From the NCBI RefSeq assembly GCF_030499575.1, contig NZ_JASTLC010000001.1, positions 7,092,001 through 7,156,000 on the forward strand: 64,000 nt of DNA. The letters are read 5' to 3'. Below the pieces are notes generated by a model. That model was not told where the DNA came from and did no database searches. It saw only the letters and a list, made by a program, of their open reading frames with translations. A program made the position numbers and the translations under genes. Source of the DNA: Streptomyces sp. DG2A-72 (GTDB lineage: Bacteria > Actinomycetota > Actinomycetes > Streptomycetales > Streptomycetaceae). This document shows, one piece after another, positions 33,869-42,764 of the stretch (the stretch's first letter is position 1; each line of letters begins with the position of its first letter).

Positions 33869-34939
33869 ATGCAGCACGATGCCGCAGACGCCGCTTCACG
33901 CCGACTCGATGTTCCCGCGCTGTGGTGTCCCGTGCCAGAGGCCCTCAATCCCGGCTGGTATCAGCTGGAGACCTCGGCCGTCGCCTGGATGAGGCAGTTC
34001 AAACTGGCCTCCGACCCAGCCCAGGACCGCCGTTTGGCATCCTTTGCCGTAGGAGAGCTCGGCGCCCGCATTCTCCCTCGGGCCACGGACCTGCGCCTTG
34101 CACAGTTCGCGACCGACCAGATCATGTGGCTCTGTGCCTTTGACGACAGCTTCTGCGATGAAGGAACGTATCGCCGTGACCCCGCCCGCATGGCCTTCCT
34201 GGTCGCCGACATGATGCGTACCGCCGAGACGGGCCAGCCCCGCACCGAGCACCCCGTGATGGTGGCGTTGGCCGACCTGCGTCGGCGCCTGAACTGCGAC
34301 AGCTCGCCGGTTCAGAGGTCACGGTGGGTCCATGCCCTGCGGGCGTATCTGTGTTACCAGGTCTGGGAGGCGGGGCACCGGGCACACGGAACCGTCCCTG
34401 ACCTGCCCGCCTACCTCATCGCCCGGATCTCCAACGGCGCCATGCCGGTCTGTGCCGCTGCCCTCGACATTGCCGGAGGCTACGAAGTCCCCGGCCCGGA
34501 AATGGAATCCCCTGCCATCCGGGCCCTGAGCGAAATGTGCGGCGAGACGGTTGGATTCGACAACGACATCATCTCGTACTGGAAGGAGGCCCTACGCGCC
34601 GACGACGGCATCAACCTCATCGATGTCCTCGCCCGAACGTACCGCCTCCCGCTCGGCGAGGCTCTTCGCGAGGCGGTGGCCTTGCGCGACCGTGTCCTGG
34701 CCCAGTACCTGCGCCTGCGCGACCAGGTGCTGCCGACCGTCACCGAACCCACCCGCTGCTACATCGCCGACCTCGACGCCTGGATCCGCGGCAACCTCGA
34801 CTGGGGCATGGCCTCACACCGCTACCTCAATCCCGAGAACCCCGCCTCCCTTCCCACTGCCCCCGTCGCTGCTGCACCTACCTGCACCGACACCAGCCCC
34901 ATCCCAGGGATCACGTCCTGGTGGAACCTGCCCCCCTGA
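33869..34939 (+). CDS. Class I terpene synthase (canonical motifs)
   Basis: 356 residues from ATG with GAGGGAA upstream. The aspartate-rich motif is FDDSFCDEG at about residue 90 and the NSE triad is NDIISYWKE at about residue 230; both bind the Mg ions that ionise the prenyl diphosphate. A C-terminal HRY (ASHRYLNPE) supplies the conserved Arg-Tyr pair. The family makes cyclic mono-, sesqui- or diterpenes; the product cannot be told from motifs. It is 9 kb from the prenyl diphosphate synthase and within the 7.8-kb insertion that splits the ligase gene, so it probably arrived with that insertion. Confidence 0.85.
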   Translation: MQHDAADAASRRLDVPALWCPVPEALNPGWYQLETSAVAWMRQFKLASDPAQDRRLASFAVGELGARILPRATDLRLAQFATDQIMWLCAFDDSFCDEGTYRRDPARMAFLVADMMRTAETGQPRTEHPVMVALADLRRRLNCDSSPVQRSRWVHALRAYLCYQVWEAGHRAHGTVPDLPAYLIARISNGAMPVCAAALDIAGGYEVPGPEMESPAIRALSEMCGETVGFDNDIISYWKEALRADDGINLIDVLARTYRLPLGEALREAVALRDRVLAQYLRLRDQVLPTVTEPTRCYIADLDAWIRGNLDWGMASHRYLNPENPASLPTAPVAAAPTCTDTSPIPGITSWWNLPP

Positions 34940-35031
34940 CCCGGACCACCTACGTGGCGCCGCACACCCGCTCTCGCACGCGTAGTGGGCCTGCCGTTAA
35001 GGAGGCTGCCACCAGGGGCAAAATGACCCGC

Positions 35032-35235
35032 GCCCTCCAGGGCCGACTCCAACAGCCGCTTGGTCAGTTGCTGGAGAAGTCCGCCCTCGCCGGTCAGCTG
35101 CAGGCCCTCAGCTTGGGCTCGGCCCACCAGCTCGTCGATGAACTGGTCGTCAACGGCCTTCACCGACACAGCCTTCGCGGGCTCGACGGCCTCAGACTTG
35201 GACACGTTCTCACTGGTCATCGATGCATCTTCCAT
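35032..35235 (-). mobile_element. IS256-family transposase N-terminal remnant
   Basis: The minus-strand frame reads MTSENVSKSEAVEPAKAVS, DDQFIDELVGRAQAEGLQLT and LLQQLTKRLLESALEG, the N-terminus of a Streptomyces IS256-family transposase. It stops being transposase-like at 35032, where the usual continuation into the DHLGYxKHD region is replaced by unrelated sequence. The catalytic DDE part is absent, so this is an inactive fragment left by insertion and deletion. Confidence 0.75.
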
Positions 35236-35340
35236 GATCGGGAGTTACACCGAACGTCCTACAGTCCCAGATCAGGCGGACGCTGCTGTCGCTGACGGCG
35301 AACAGCCCGGAATGGGCGCTGCCGGCCCGGGGACATTTTC

Positions 35341-35379
35341 GGCTCTCGCCTGGCCTTCAACTGCGGTCAGGCGAGAGCC
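35341..35379. terminator. Strong hairpin terminator
   Basis: GGCTCTCGCCTG (35341-35352) pairs perfectly with CAGGCGAGAGCC (35368-35379) across a 15-base loop. It lies about 400 bases after the terpene synthase and before the small membrane protein gene, so it can end transcription from the left. The rest of 34940-35746 holds only the IS256 remnant. Confidence 0.6.
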
Positions 35380-35746
35380 GTGTGCTCGCTCCCCATTGTT
35401 CTCGGCACGGGAGCGGGCCCTTCCGGATGGAAGGCCGACACCGATGAGGTGTCCTGTTTCCATTGACGGGGGTGGGCGCTCCGATTGCAAGGAAAACCGG
35501 GAACTTCCACCCCGAGGCGCTGCGAGCTGGGCGTTAGGGGTGATGGAACGGTCAGGTGTGCGCGCCGGGGTGACGCCCTGTGATTGTCATTGTTCCGTGA
35601 TTTCGCGATCACGTGGCGTAGCAAATCGGTTTGTGGCCATGCTGATTGACCTCCCCGGCGGCGGCTCGGCACCCGCCTACCGGGGATCCCTGGCGGCTTT
35701 CGGATGGGGCCGCTCGGTGTATCGGCCGACCCGAAGGAAGTTGCGG

Positions 35747-35962
35747 ATGACCAAGCAGCTAATGATCGCCACGGCGACGGTGACAGTGTTCGCCTGGAGC
35801 GTGGTGATGGTGGCGTTCGGCCAGACGGCCGCGATCGCCACACTCGCCCCGGCACTGGGGCTGACAGTGCACCAGATCGTCCTCGTGACGCGCTCCCATG
35901 GCGCGCCAGCCCCGGGACAGCCCGAGGCGGCGGTCGGGGACAAGGAGGGCGGCGCCCCGTGA
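35747..35962 (+). CDS. Small two-helix membrane protein
   Basis: 71 residues from ATG with GAAGGAAG upstream. Two hydrophobic stretches (LMIATATVTVFAWSVVMVAF and AAIATLAPALGLTVHQIVLV) and a short polar tail. Its stop overlaps the start of the sigma-like gene (GTGA), so it is the first gene of a three-gene coupled operon. Possible membrane anchor or anti-sigma-like partner; this is position-based inference. Confidence 0.6.
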   Translation: MTKQLMIATATVTVFAWSVVMVAFGQTAAIATLAPALGLTVHQIVLVTRSHGAPAPGQPEAAVGDKEGGAP

Positions 35963-36864
35963 CCACGCCCTTCGAACCGCCGGCACCACCACCGGCACGG
36001 CGCACCCTGACACGGCCCGGCCGCAAGCTCGGGCCGATCGCGGAAGAAACCAGCAGCGCCCACCGCGCCTGGCTGGAGCCCTTGCGTGACGCGTACCTGG
36101 ACAGCGGGCTGACCCTGAGCTGCCTCAGCGACCGGGTGCGGCTGGCGAAGTCGAAGATCTCCGAGCTGCTGCGCGGGACGGGCCTATACCCGCGGTGGGA
36201 GATCCTCTTCAGCCTGTCCCGCGAGCTGAACATGCCCTACTGGCCGCTGTACCAGCTGTGGCGGCAGGCGGCGTTCGAGGCGCACAAGAGCCGGGAGTGG
36301 ATTGAACGGTGCACCGAGAAGACCGTTCTGACCGCCACGCATGCAGCCCCGCCATTGGACCACCGCGCCTTCCGTGAACTCGTGGAGAGTCACTACAGCC
36401 TCTACGCCCAGGTCTTCCTCGAGGACGATGTGCGTGACGCCGCGGTGTCCGACACCTTCGACATCCTGTGGCTGCGCTGGGAAGAGGCGCTCGCCAGCGC
36501 AGACACCCGGCGATTCGCCTGGAACGTCCTGCGCGCCACGGTGATGGCGAAGACGCCGCACGTGGACGGCCGGCCCGAATTCGGATGGTCGGCGTTCGAC
36601 ACCGTCGCCCTGCAGGCCCTGACCGCCGAGAGTGACCGTGCCGATCAGATGGCGGAAAGCATCGGGCTGTTCAAGGCGATGAGCCGGCTGCCCGACCACC
36701 AGCTCGACGTCATGGTCCTGCGCAGCCTGTGCGGGATCCCGCCCGAGGACGTCGCAGCCCTGCTCGGAGTCCCGCCGGCCACCGTGCAGTCGGACGAGCG
36801 CCACGCCGTGCACTTCCTGGAGAGCGTCATCTGCCCGCCCGAGACCGAAGGGAACACCGCATGA
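35959..36864 (+). CDS. HTH / sigma-factor-like regulator
   Basis: 301 residues from GTG. Residues 40-95 hold an XRE-like helix-turn-helix (LTLSCLSDRVRLAKSKISEL, LRGTGLYPRWEILFSLSREL). The C-terminal 160 residues resemble an ECF-type sigma factor: LESHYSLYAQVFLEDDVRD as a degenerate region 2, and MSRLPDHQLDVMVLRSLCGI plus VAALLGVPPATVQSDERHAV as region 4. This combination is known in Streptomyces but the function is not. Region 2 looks too short to melt promoters normally. Coupled on both sides. Confidence 0.65.
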   Translation: MTTPFEPPAPPPARRTLTRPGRKLGPIAEETSSAHRAWLEPLRDAYLDSGLTLSCLSDRVRLAKSKISELLRGTGLYPRWEILFSLSRELNMPYWPLYQLWRQAAFEAHKSREWIERCTEKTVLTATHAAPPLDHRAFRELVESHYSLYAQVFLEDDVRDAAVSDTFDILWLRWEEALASADTRRFAWNVLRATVMAKTPHVDGRPEFGWSAFDTVALQALTAESDRADQMAESIGLFKAMSRLPDHQLDVMVLRSLCGIPPEDVAALLGVPPATVQSDERHAVHFLESVICPPETEGNTA

Positions 36865-37718
36865 CCCGCCGCATCGAAGACATCCTCTCCAGGGCTCTGC
36901 TGGTCCGCGACCGCACCGTCCCCCGCGACATCGTGCCCTCCACCCTCTCCACACACCGCGGTGAACAGCCGGACGCAGAGCAGCCCAGGAAGACGGACAC
37001 GACGAACGCGGCCGCCGAAGACCTGCGCGCGCTGTGCGAAACCCTCCTCACCCACACCCCGGCCACCGCCGTCTCCAACTTCGTCACCGAGCAGGTTCCC
37101 GAACCCCGCAGCGCGCTGGTCCTGGCCTGCGTGCTGCAACTGACCGACACCGATGAGGGAGCACGCTTTTGGTGGCAGTACGCCGCCGGCGCCGGACAGC
37201 CCGCCGCCGCGTACTGCCTCTACCTCCATCACCTGTCCCTCGGCGAGAGCGACACGGCCGACTGGTGGCACCGCCAGACCGACGACGTCCAGCCACCCCC
37301 CACGCCACCCGCCCACGACACCGACAGCACGACCGCCGAAGCCCCCGCCTCCTGGCACCCGGCAGACCACCAGCTCGTCAGCACCTCCACCACGACGATC
37401 CTGAGGGTCCTGCGGCACCTGGCGAAGTACCAGGCCCGCCCCCGCTCAGCCGCCGTCACCGCACTCATGACCTACGTCCCCACCGCCGTCGCCATCGGCT
37501 ACCTCCGCCGGCCCGAGCTGGACCTGCCCACACCCGGCCCCGACTTCGCACGCCGGATCAGCATCCTGCTCGCCACGGCCGGCAACCGGCCCCACCTCAC
37601 CAACTCCCTCCCGGCACGGCCGGATTCAGCAGTGGCAACCCGACGCGATGCCGCCACCCTCCTCACCGAGAGCAGCGAGTCGGCTCACCAGCAGATGGGC
37701 GAGACCGCAAAACGGTGA
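36861..37718 (+). CDS. Hypothetical protein coupled to the sigma-like gene
   Basis: 285 residues from ATG (ATGA overlap). The N-terminus (MTRRIEDILSRALLVRDRTV) is followed by helical repeats (ARFWWQYAAGAGQPAAAYCL, LYLHHLSLGESDTADWWHRQ) that look like tetratricopeptide/Sel1-type units, then an acidic linker and a helical C-terminus. This form is typical of proteins paired with the HTH/sigma-like regulators of Streptomyces, perhaps as their modulator. Confidence 0.6.
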   Translation: MTRRIEDILSRALLVRDRTVPRDIVPSTLSTHRGEQPDAEQPRKTDTTNAAAEDLRALCETLLTHTPATAVSNFVTEQVPEPRSALVLACVLQLTDTDEGARFWWQYAAGAGQPAAAYCLYLHHLSLGESDTADWWHRQTDDVQPPPTPPAHDTDSTTAEAPASWHPADHQLVSTSTTTILRVLRHLAKYQARPRSAAVTALMTYVPTAVAIGYLRRPELDLPTPGPDFARRISILLATAGNRPHLTNSLPARPDSAVATRRDAATLLTESSESAHQQMGETAKR

Positions 37719-37860
37719 ACACCTGAATGCCGCCGACGGCGACGTCACTGCCGCCGTGCGCGGCTCGTGGAGACCGGGCGCGTCCGCGCGGACGTCCTCT
37801 ACCGCACTCCGGGGTGCAGGCAACTATTAGTGGAGCGGCTCCTGCGGCGGTGTCCGGGTC

Positions 37861-38043
37861 TCAGTCGGGTGTGGATGGGCTTCGGGTGCCGGTGCGGCGG
37901 GAGGCGGAGGCACCGTCCGTTGCGGGGCGCGCGGCCAGTGCGGCCACGAGCCGCCGTCCCCAGCTTTTGGGAGTCTCGGCGGGGGGAGGTGCGGCGGCCA
38001 GCGCCTGTACGAGTCGGCCAATGAAGCTGTCGGCGCGGATCAT
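37861..38043 (-). CDS. Possible small protein
   Basis: 60 codons from ATG (MIRADSFIGRLVQALAAAPP, PKSWGRRLVAALAAR). The first 35 residues look like an amphipathic helical protein, while the tail is low complexity. No ribosome site stands out. The remainder of 37719-38388 shows no gene. Reported at low confidence. Confidence 0.25.
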   Translation of the reverse strand: MIRADSFIGRLVQALAAAPPPAETPKSWGRRLVAALAARPATDGASASRRTGTRSPSTPD

Positions 38044-38388
38044 CCGTACTCCGGATCTCGGCGGTGGCTTGCAGAGGTTCAGGCTACGGCGGCGAATTGA
38101 CGGTGAAGGGTGGTTTCGGGGTGACTTCGCCCGATCGTGCGCAGTTGCTGGACCAGGGTGCAGTGGAACGGCACGGACTGAGGGGGAGACGCTGAGTCGG
38201 GGCTTCCGGCGGGCTTGTGCGGGAGTCTTGCTCGTGCCAGGTATCGGACAGGAGGTACCTGTCCGAGTCCGTTGAGGCCCGAGGAAGCCGCTGCGCCACC
38301 GGCCGTACCCGACGGCGCAGCCGCCGTCTGGCCGCGCAGAGCGCGTGGGGCTGCGGTCGGGCACGGGCGGGGAGCTTGGCTGTGCCCG

Positions 38389-39039
38389 TCAGCCGGCGGG
38401 GGTGTAGGTGACGGGTGTGTTGGGGCAGTCGGCGGCGAGGTCGGTCAGGGTCTGCTGCTCGGTGGTATCGACGGTCAGTGCCCAGCGGAGTTTGATTACG
38501 GTCCAGTCGGCGACGTAGCGGCAGACGACCGTGGTGTCGGGGAGCCATGTGGCGGGGTCCTGGTCGGCTTTTTGCCGGTTGGACCGTGCGGTGACCGCGA
38601 CCAGTGCGCGTTCGTCGCCGAGGTCGTTGGCGTACTGCTCGCGCCGTTGTGCGCTCCAGGCGGAGGCGCCGGAGTCCCAGGCTTCGGCGAGCGGGACGAG
38701 GTGGTCGATGTCGAGGCCGCGGGCGCCTGTTACGTACTGATTGTCGTACCACGAGTACCACTGGCCCCCGGTGAGGGTGCACCGGCCGGTCACCTCGGGC
38801 GCGATCGTCGCTTCATCGAGAAGGACTTCGGAGCGGGTGGAGCATCCGTCGCGGTCGGCGTCGATCCAGTGGTTGAACAGGTCCCGGTCGTAGCCGGTGC
38901 GGTCCTCGTCGGCGACCGGCAGTGCGGCAACGGCCGAGTGCAGGGGGAGAGTCTCTTCGGCGTGGGCTGTTGGGGCGGTGACCGCGAGGGAGGTGATGGC
39001 CACAAGTCCGGCGCGGAGGAGGTGATTCGAGAGCTTCAC
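38389..39039 (-). CDS. Secreted HNH-type endonuclease (DUF1524-like)
   Basis: 216 residues from ATG. Signal peptide MKLSNHLLRAGLVAITSLA to APTAHA, cleaved near residue 27. The HNH core follows: LDIDHLVPLAEAWDSGASAW, YANDLGDERALVAVTARSN and RQKADQDPATWLPD, with His/Asp and Asn residues as in the DUF1524/GmrSD C-terminal nuclease domain. Also conserved are DRDGCSTRSEVLLDEA and GRCTLTGGQWYSWYD. Exported nucleases of this group are common in Streptomyces and may recycle DNA or attack competitors. It is in the insertion that splits the ligase gene. Confidence 0.85.
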   Translation of the reverse strand: MKLSNHLLRAGLVAITSLAVTAPTAHAEETLPLHSAVAALPVADEDRTGYDRDLFNHWIDADRDGCSTRSEVLLDEATIAPEVTGRCTLTGGQWYSWYDNQYVTGARGLDIDHLVPLAEAWDSGASAWSAQRREQYANDLGDERALVAVTARSNRQKADQDPATWLPDTTVVCRYVADWTVIKLRWALTVDTTEQQTLTDLAADCPNTPVTYTPAG

Positions 39040-39590
39040 GCCGTGTACATGTCCGTGCGTGCTGTGCGGCTATTCGCTGTCGTCGTGAATGCCGCACCTG
39101 TGGGTGAAATGTTCGTATGGGCTGATGGACTGCCGTGAGGCTGTGTTCCTGTGGGGCTGTCTGCATCAGGAGACTCAGCCACCTCAGGGAACCGGTACAG
39201 CGCAGGCAGCCGGGGGCGTGGGGGAACCGGGTGCGCACCTGGCAGTGACGCAGTGAGCCGTAAGCGCACCGTGCCCAACAGGGAGGCTTGCTTGGGACGA
39301 TGAGTCGCCATCAGCAACCGCAGGCGCCTGAGCCTTAGGCGGCGGTGCGACTGGATTCGCGTGGCGGACGACTTTGTGCTGGCCGAGGTTGGTCTGCGAT
39401 CGCCGCGCGCACCCTGACTCCGGCAATTCTTGTGCCTGAGCACCAGCCACCACGTGGTGCCACGGCGGCGCTGCCCCGAGGCCGGCCTGGCCCCGTAAGC
39501 CAACCCGTACGCGTCTCCAGGGCTGATGGGGGGTTCACTTACGGGTTCCTCTGCTTCGTGACTCAGGATTCTGGGAACTCGCGCGGTTCC
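39040..39590. other. Non-coding stretch at the right edge of the first insertion
   Basis: No gene is supported. Immediately before the ligase sequence resumes is GGAAC-TCGCGCG-GTTCC (39574-39590), a small inverted repeat. A related CGCGCGGGTTCC lies at the left breakpoint (about 31816-31827), so these may be relics of the inserted element's ends. Confidence 0.35.
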
Positions 39591-39844
39591 GTCTTCGATG
39601 CCCTTCAAGCCGACGGCAGGCAGCCGCTCCGCGAGCCGTACGTCCGCCGGCGCACGCTGCTGAAGGAGCTGTTCACCCGCCTCCGGCTGGCCGCGCCGTG
39701 GACGCTGTGCCCCGAGACGAGCGATGTACGGACGGCGCAAGAGTGGTTGACTTCATGGACCGAGGTGCCCGGCGTGGAAGGTCTCGTGATCAAGGGCGCG
39801 GAGCAAAGGTACCTGCCAGGGGTTCGCGGCTGGTACAAGATCCG
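39591..39844 (+). pseudogene. ATP-dependent DNA ligase, middle piece (2 of 3)
   Basis: Resumes ligase sequence exactly where the piece at 31444 stops: VFDALQADGRQPLREPYVRR, PWTLCPETSDVRTAQEWLTS, then motifs IV and V as VPGVEGLVIKG and RGWYKIR. It ends at 39844, after which the residues are unrelated (NRMNCIGC). Ligase sequence continues with RRDSTEAIVGAI at 42104. The longer open frame starting at 39345 is chance. Confidence 0.8.
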
Positions 39845-39969
39845 AAACAGGATGAATTGCATTGGCTGCAACAGTTCGTAATGCCCTGTCTCAGGCGTTC
39901 CCGCTGATCAGAGACGCTGTCTCGGGGATGTCCTGAGCTCTTTCGATGGCTGACCAGCGCCGCTCGATA

Positions 39970-40519
39970 TGGACGCAACAATGATGCGTTTGATACAACG
40001 ACGGGGGCCTGGCTGGAGGTCCGTCCCGACGATGCTCCCGACGAGAGCGAGGCCGGAGCCGGGACGAGTGTGCTGGTCGCACGGCGGCACCGCTGCACCG
40101 GCGAGGTGTCCTTCTTCCGCTGCTGGGCTCCCGGCGACGTCTCGCTCGGCACGCTGGTGGAAGTGATCTGTCGCAGGTGGCGGATCGAGGAAACCTTTCA
40201 ACTCGCCAAGGGCTTCACCGGACTCGACCAGGGCCAGGTGACCTGCTGGAACTCCTGGATGCGCTGGTCCCTGTTCTCCCTGATCGCCGCCGCCGTGCTC
40301 GCTCTCACGGCCGCCGCCGTCCACACAGCCTCCGAGGAACAGCCCGAACTCGTGCCGCTGACCTGCCCCGAACTCATCCGGCTCCTGCGGGCCCTCACAC
40401 TGCCCCCACCACTCCGCGACCGTGACCACGTCCTGCACTGGACGGCCTGGCGGTGCCACCACCAATCCGTCGCGACCACCTGCCATCAGCGACGACACCG
40501 CCGTCACGACCAGCCGTGA
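39970..40519 (+). mobile_element. IS701-like transposase, C-terminal fragment
   Basis: The readable part runs from AWLEVRPDDAPDES to SVLVARRHRCTGEVSFFRCW, then RRWRIEETFQLAKGFTGLDQ (the conserved W-IEE-FQ-AKG signature of the DDE third acidic residue), MRWSLFSLIAAAVLAL and a histidine-rich tail. This is the last third of an IS701/IS4-type transposase; the N-terminus and first catalytic Asp are missing. The fragment lies in the second insertion within the ligase gene. Confidence 0.7.
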
Positions 40520-40548
40520 TCAAGAACTACAGCTGCCGTGTCAGTTGC

Positions 40549-41721
40549 CTACTCGTTGCTGATGCGGACTTCCCAGCCGTTGTCCTCAAGGTGCTGCAGC
40601 AGCGGCTCCGCCTCGGATATGCGGCCCATTGAATGAAGCCCGTACGCCAGCGTGCGCATGGCGCTGAGGGCATACCGGTCTGACGGTCCGTGCGTTCTCT
40701 TCCAGACATCTACGACATGCTCGGCGAGCACAATCGCTGCCGGTACTTGTCCATGCTCAAGATAACCCCTGGCGAGGTTGTACTCAGCTTTGACTGTGTC
40801 GGGGTGGTCAGGTCCCAACGCCTTCTTCCGTTCCGCATACACGGCCTCCCGCAGCGGGATAGCTGCTTCACCCTCCCCGCAGATGACCAAGCAATCCGCC
40901 TGTTGCTCTACCGCCGCTAGGGTGTTCATGTGATCGGCGCCGTCGTGCGTCTCATACCAGCGTCGCGCATAGTCCCACAGCTTGGCTGCTCGGTGCCAGA
41001 CCTCTTGGAATCCGTCACGGTCTTCACGCATGGTGGTGATTTCCATCGCCACTGCCTGGGTCATGGACACTGCGGCGCGGTCAGTGGCGGAGAGCGGATG
41101 GCGGTCAGGATCGTTGAAGCTGTCCGTCATCCTTTTAACGGCGGCACCGATTTCGTCCCAGATCGTCTCGGCCTGTCGAGTCACGGAATGGTTCGATCCG
41201 AGCACATCCGCGTACAGCCCGGCCGTGGACATCAGGGACAACGCCTCGAAGAGTCGGCCTTCCGCCCGGTAGAACAGGGCGAGTTGACATTCCAAGCTGA
41301 GAGTCTCGGCAGCCGCGTCACCGAGTAGACGCCGCGCCTCATCGAGCGCCTCACTGAGTAGACTGAGTAGGTTGTGCGCGGCATCGCGATCTCCGGCCGC
41401 GTAGATCGACGCCGCCAACTCGGATACACAAAGTATTGTGGCTGCGTCCTGGTTCCCAAAGAGCCGCTGGAGCTGACCGTAATTTTGGGTAAGTAACGTG
41501 ACGGATTCCTCGATCCGCCCCGCCTCTCGGTACGCCGCACCGAGGTGGCAGAGCGTGATCAGCGTTTCATGATGCTCCCAGCCGAGACGCTTACTTTGTT
41601 CCCGAAGTCGCCCCTTGAAGTACCTGACCGCTCTACTCGGTCGACCGTTCGACAGATATTCGAGAGCACGCTCATCGGCGACGGACCTCCCGGCTTCGAT
41701 CCACTTGCGCCACGAGCCCAT
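40549..41721 (-). CDS. Tetratricopeptide repeat protein
   Basis: 390 residues from ATG at 41721 with GGGAGG upstream (MGSWRKWIEAGRSVADERAL); the longer frame beginning at 41991 adds non-protein-like sequence. TPR-type helical pairs recur: ETLITLCHLGAAYREAGRIE, CVSELAASIYAAGDRDAA, HPDTVKAEYNLARGYLEHG and AMRTLAYGLHSMGRISEAEP. Such repeats bind peptides or partner proteins. There is no N-terminal kinase or HTH domain as in large Streptomyces TPR regulators. It lies within the second insertion in the ligase gene. Confidence 0.75.
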   Translation of the reverse strand: MGSWRKWIEAGRSVADERALEYLSNGRPSRAVRYFKGRLREQSKRLGWEHHETLITLCHLGAAYREAGRIEESVTLLTQNYGQLQRLFGNQDAATILCVSELAASIYAAGDRDAAHNLLSLLSEALDEARRLLGDAAAETLSLECQLALFYRAEGRLFEALSLMSTAGLYADVLGSNHSVTRQAETIWDEIGAAVKRMTDSFNDPDRHPLSATDRAAVSMTQAVAMEITTMREDRDGFQEVWHRAAKLWDYARRWYETHDGADHMNTLAAVEQQADCLVICGEGEAAIPLREAVYAERKKALGPDHPDTVKAEYNLARGYLEHGQVPAAIVLAEHVVDVWKRTHGPSDRYALSAMRTLAYGLHSMGRISEAEPLLQHLEDNGWEVRISNE

Positions 41722-42103
41722 GTTTGCCTCCCGACCGTCGGTGCCGCAGGAGCCTACAGTCGGCTGGCCGGGAGGGGTCCCACTCCTGGTCGGCGGATGC
41801 GCGAACAGTTCAGGGCTGACAGGTTTTGGAAGTCGGCACCGTGGGAGATACGCCACTGTTGGCCACCAGTGGTGGAGGTTATGGAGAACGGCGCGTACGG
41901 CGCTACTGAACTTCCTGAGCCTCGACATCCCAACATCACCCTGACGAGCCGAAGTCAGTACTCGCGGCAGCCACGATGCCCAAGCGATCACTCACCGTGT
42001 CCGGCACGCCAAGCGGCTCGCGAATACGCGACACCTCAACATGCGAGCCCACCAGTCCCAAGGCCGAATACTGCGACTCTCGAATACCGACACTTCACCA
42101 GTG

Positions 42104-42503
42104 CCGCCGTGATAGCACCGAAGCCATCGTCGGCGCTATCACCGGCACACTGCGCCGCCCCCAGGCTGCTCTCCTCGGCCGCTACAACCAGGACGGGGTG
42201 CTGCGGCTAGTGGCCCGCAGCACCCCACTGCACTCCGAGGCGGCCCGGCGTCTTGCCCTCCACCTGACCGCCGCCGGGCGTGGGCACCCCTGGGACGGCG
42301 TACGGTTCACGACGTCGTGGGGATCCCGCACGCCGCTGGACGTCGTCCTCATCGAGCCAGAGCTGGTTGCGGAGATCTACGTGGACACCGAGCAGGACAG
42401 GGGCGTCTGGCGGCACCCGGTGCGGTTCGCCCGGCTCCGCGAGGACATGGCGCCCGGCGACGTCGCGGCCTTTGGGGAAGGTGCGGTGTCGGCCGCCGGG
42501 TGA
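42104..42503 (+). pseudogene. ATP-dependent DNA ligase, C-terminal piece (3 of 3)
   Basis: Continues the ligase from the piece ending at 39844: RRDSTEAIVGAITGTLRRPQ, ALLGRYNQDGVLRLVARST, GHPWDGVRFTTSWGSRTPLD, then PELVAEIYVDTEQ and HPVRFARLR. This is the OB-fold domain with motif VI-like HPVRFARLR. Together the three pieces give a complete enzyme of about 340 residues, so the gene was whole before two insertions. Confidence 0.8.
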
Positions 42504-42676
42504 CCGCGCGCGATCAGGACGCAGAGCCCTGGGGGCGAGGCATCGGCCGCCCAGCACGCGGGGCAGAGAACCTGCGCCTTGGAGCCGTAACGCTGGCTCA
42601 GGCCCTGGCGCCGTGGGCAGTAGCCCACCTCTGCCGGGGAGCAGCCCAGCAGGAGCGCGGCGGCTGCCCGGTCCAT
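42377..42676 (-). CDS. Possible small Cys-rich protein
   Basis: Frame from ATG 42676: MDRAAAALLLGCSPAEVGYC, RYGSKAQVLCPACWAAD. The CPxCW and YCP pair suggest a small zinc ribbon, but the C-terminal half runs antisense to the ligase piece and is low complexity. Reported tentatively. Confidence 0.3.
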   Translation of the reverse strand: MDRAAAALLLGCSPAEVGYCPRRQGLSQRYGSKAQVLCPACWAADASPPGLCVLIARGHPAADTAPSPKAATSPGAMSSRSRANRTGCRQTPLSCSVST

Positions 42677-42764
42677 GGTCGGGTCGATGCGCTGGGCACC
42701 TCGTCCATGTGCCCGAATATGCGTCCGGCGCCTCATCTGGGCAGGTCGGGAGCGGGTGCGTCGG

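Noticed and set aside
33210..33992. Possible genes between the membrane protein and the terpene synthase
   Set aside because: Low-complexity translations, no ribosome sites, and overlap with the terpene synthase start.
37852..37867. TGTCCGGGTCTCAGT resembling the end of the 868-bp element
   Set aside because: One extra base and no continuation into the repeat; no partner repeat or target duplication nearby, so probably chance.
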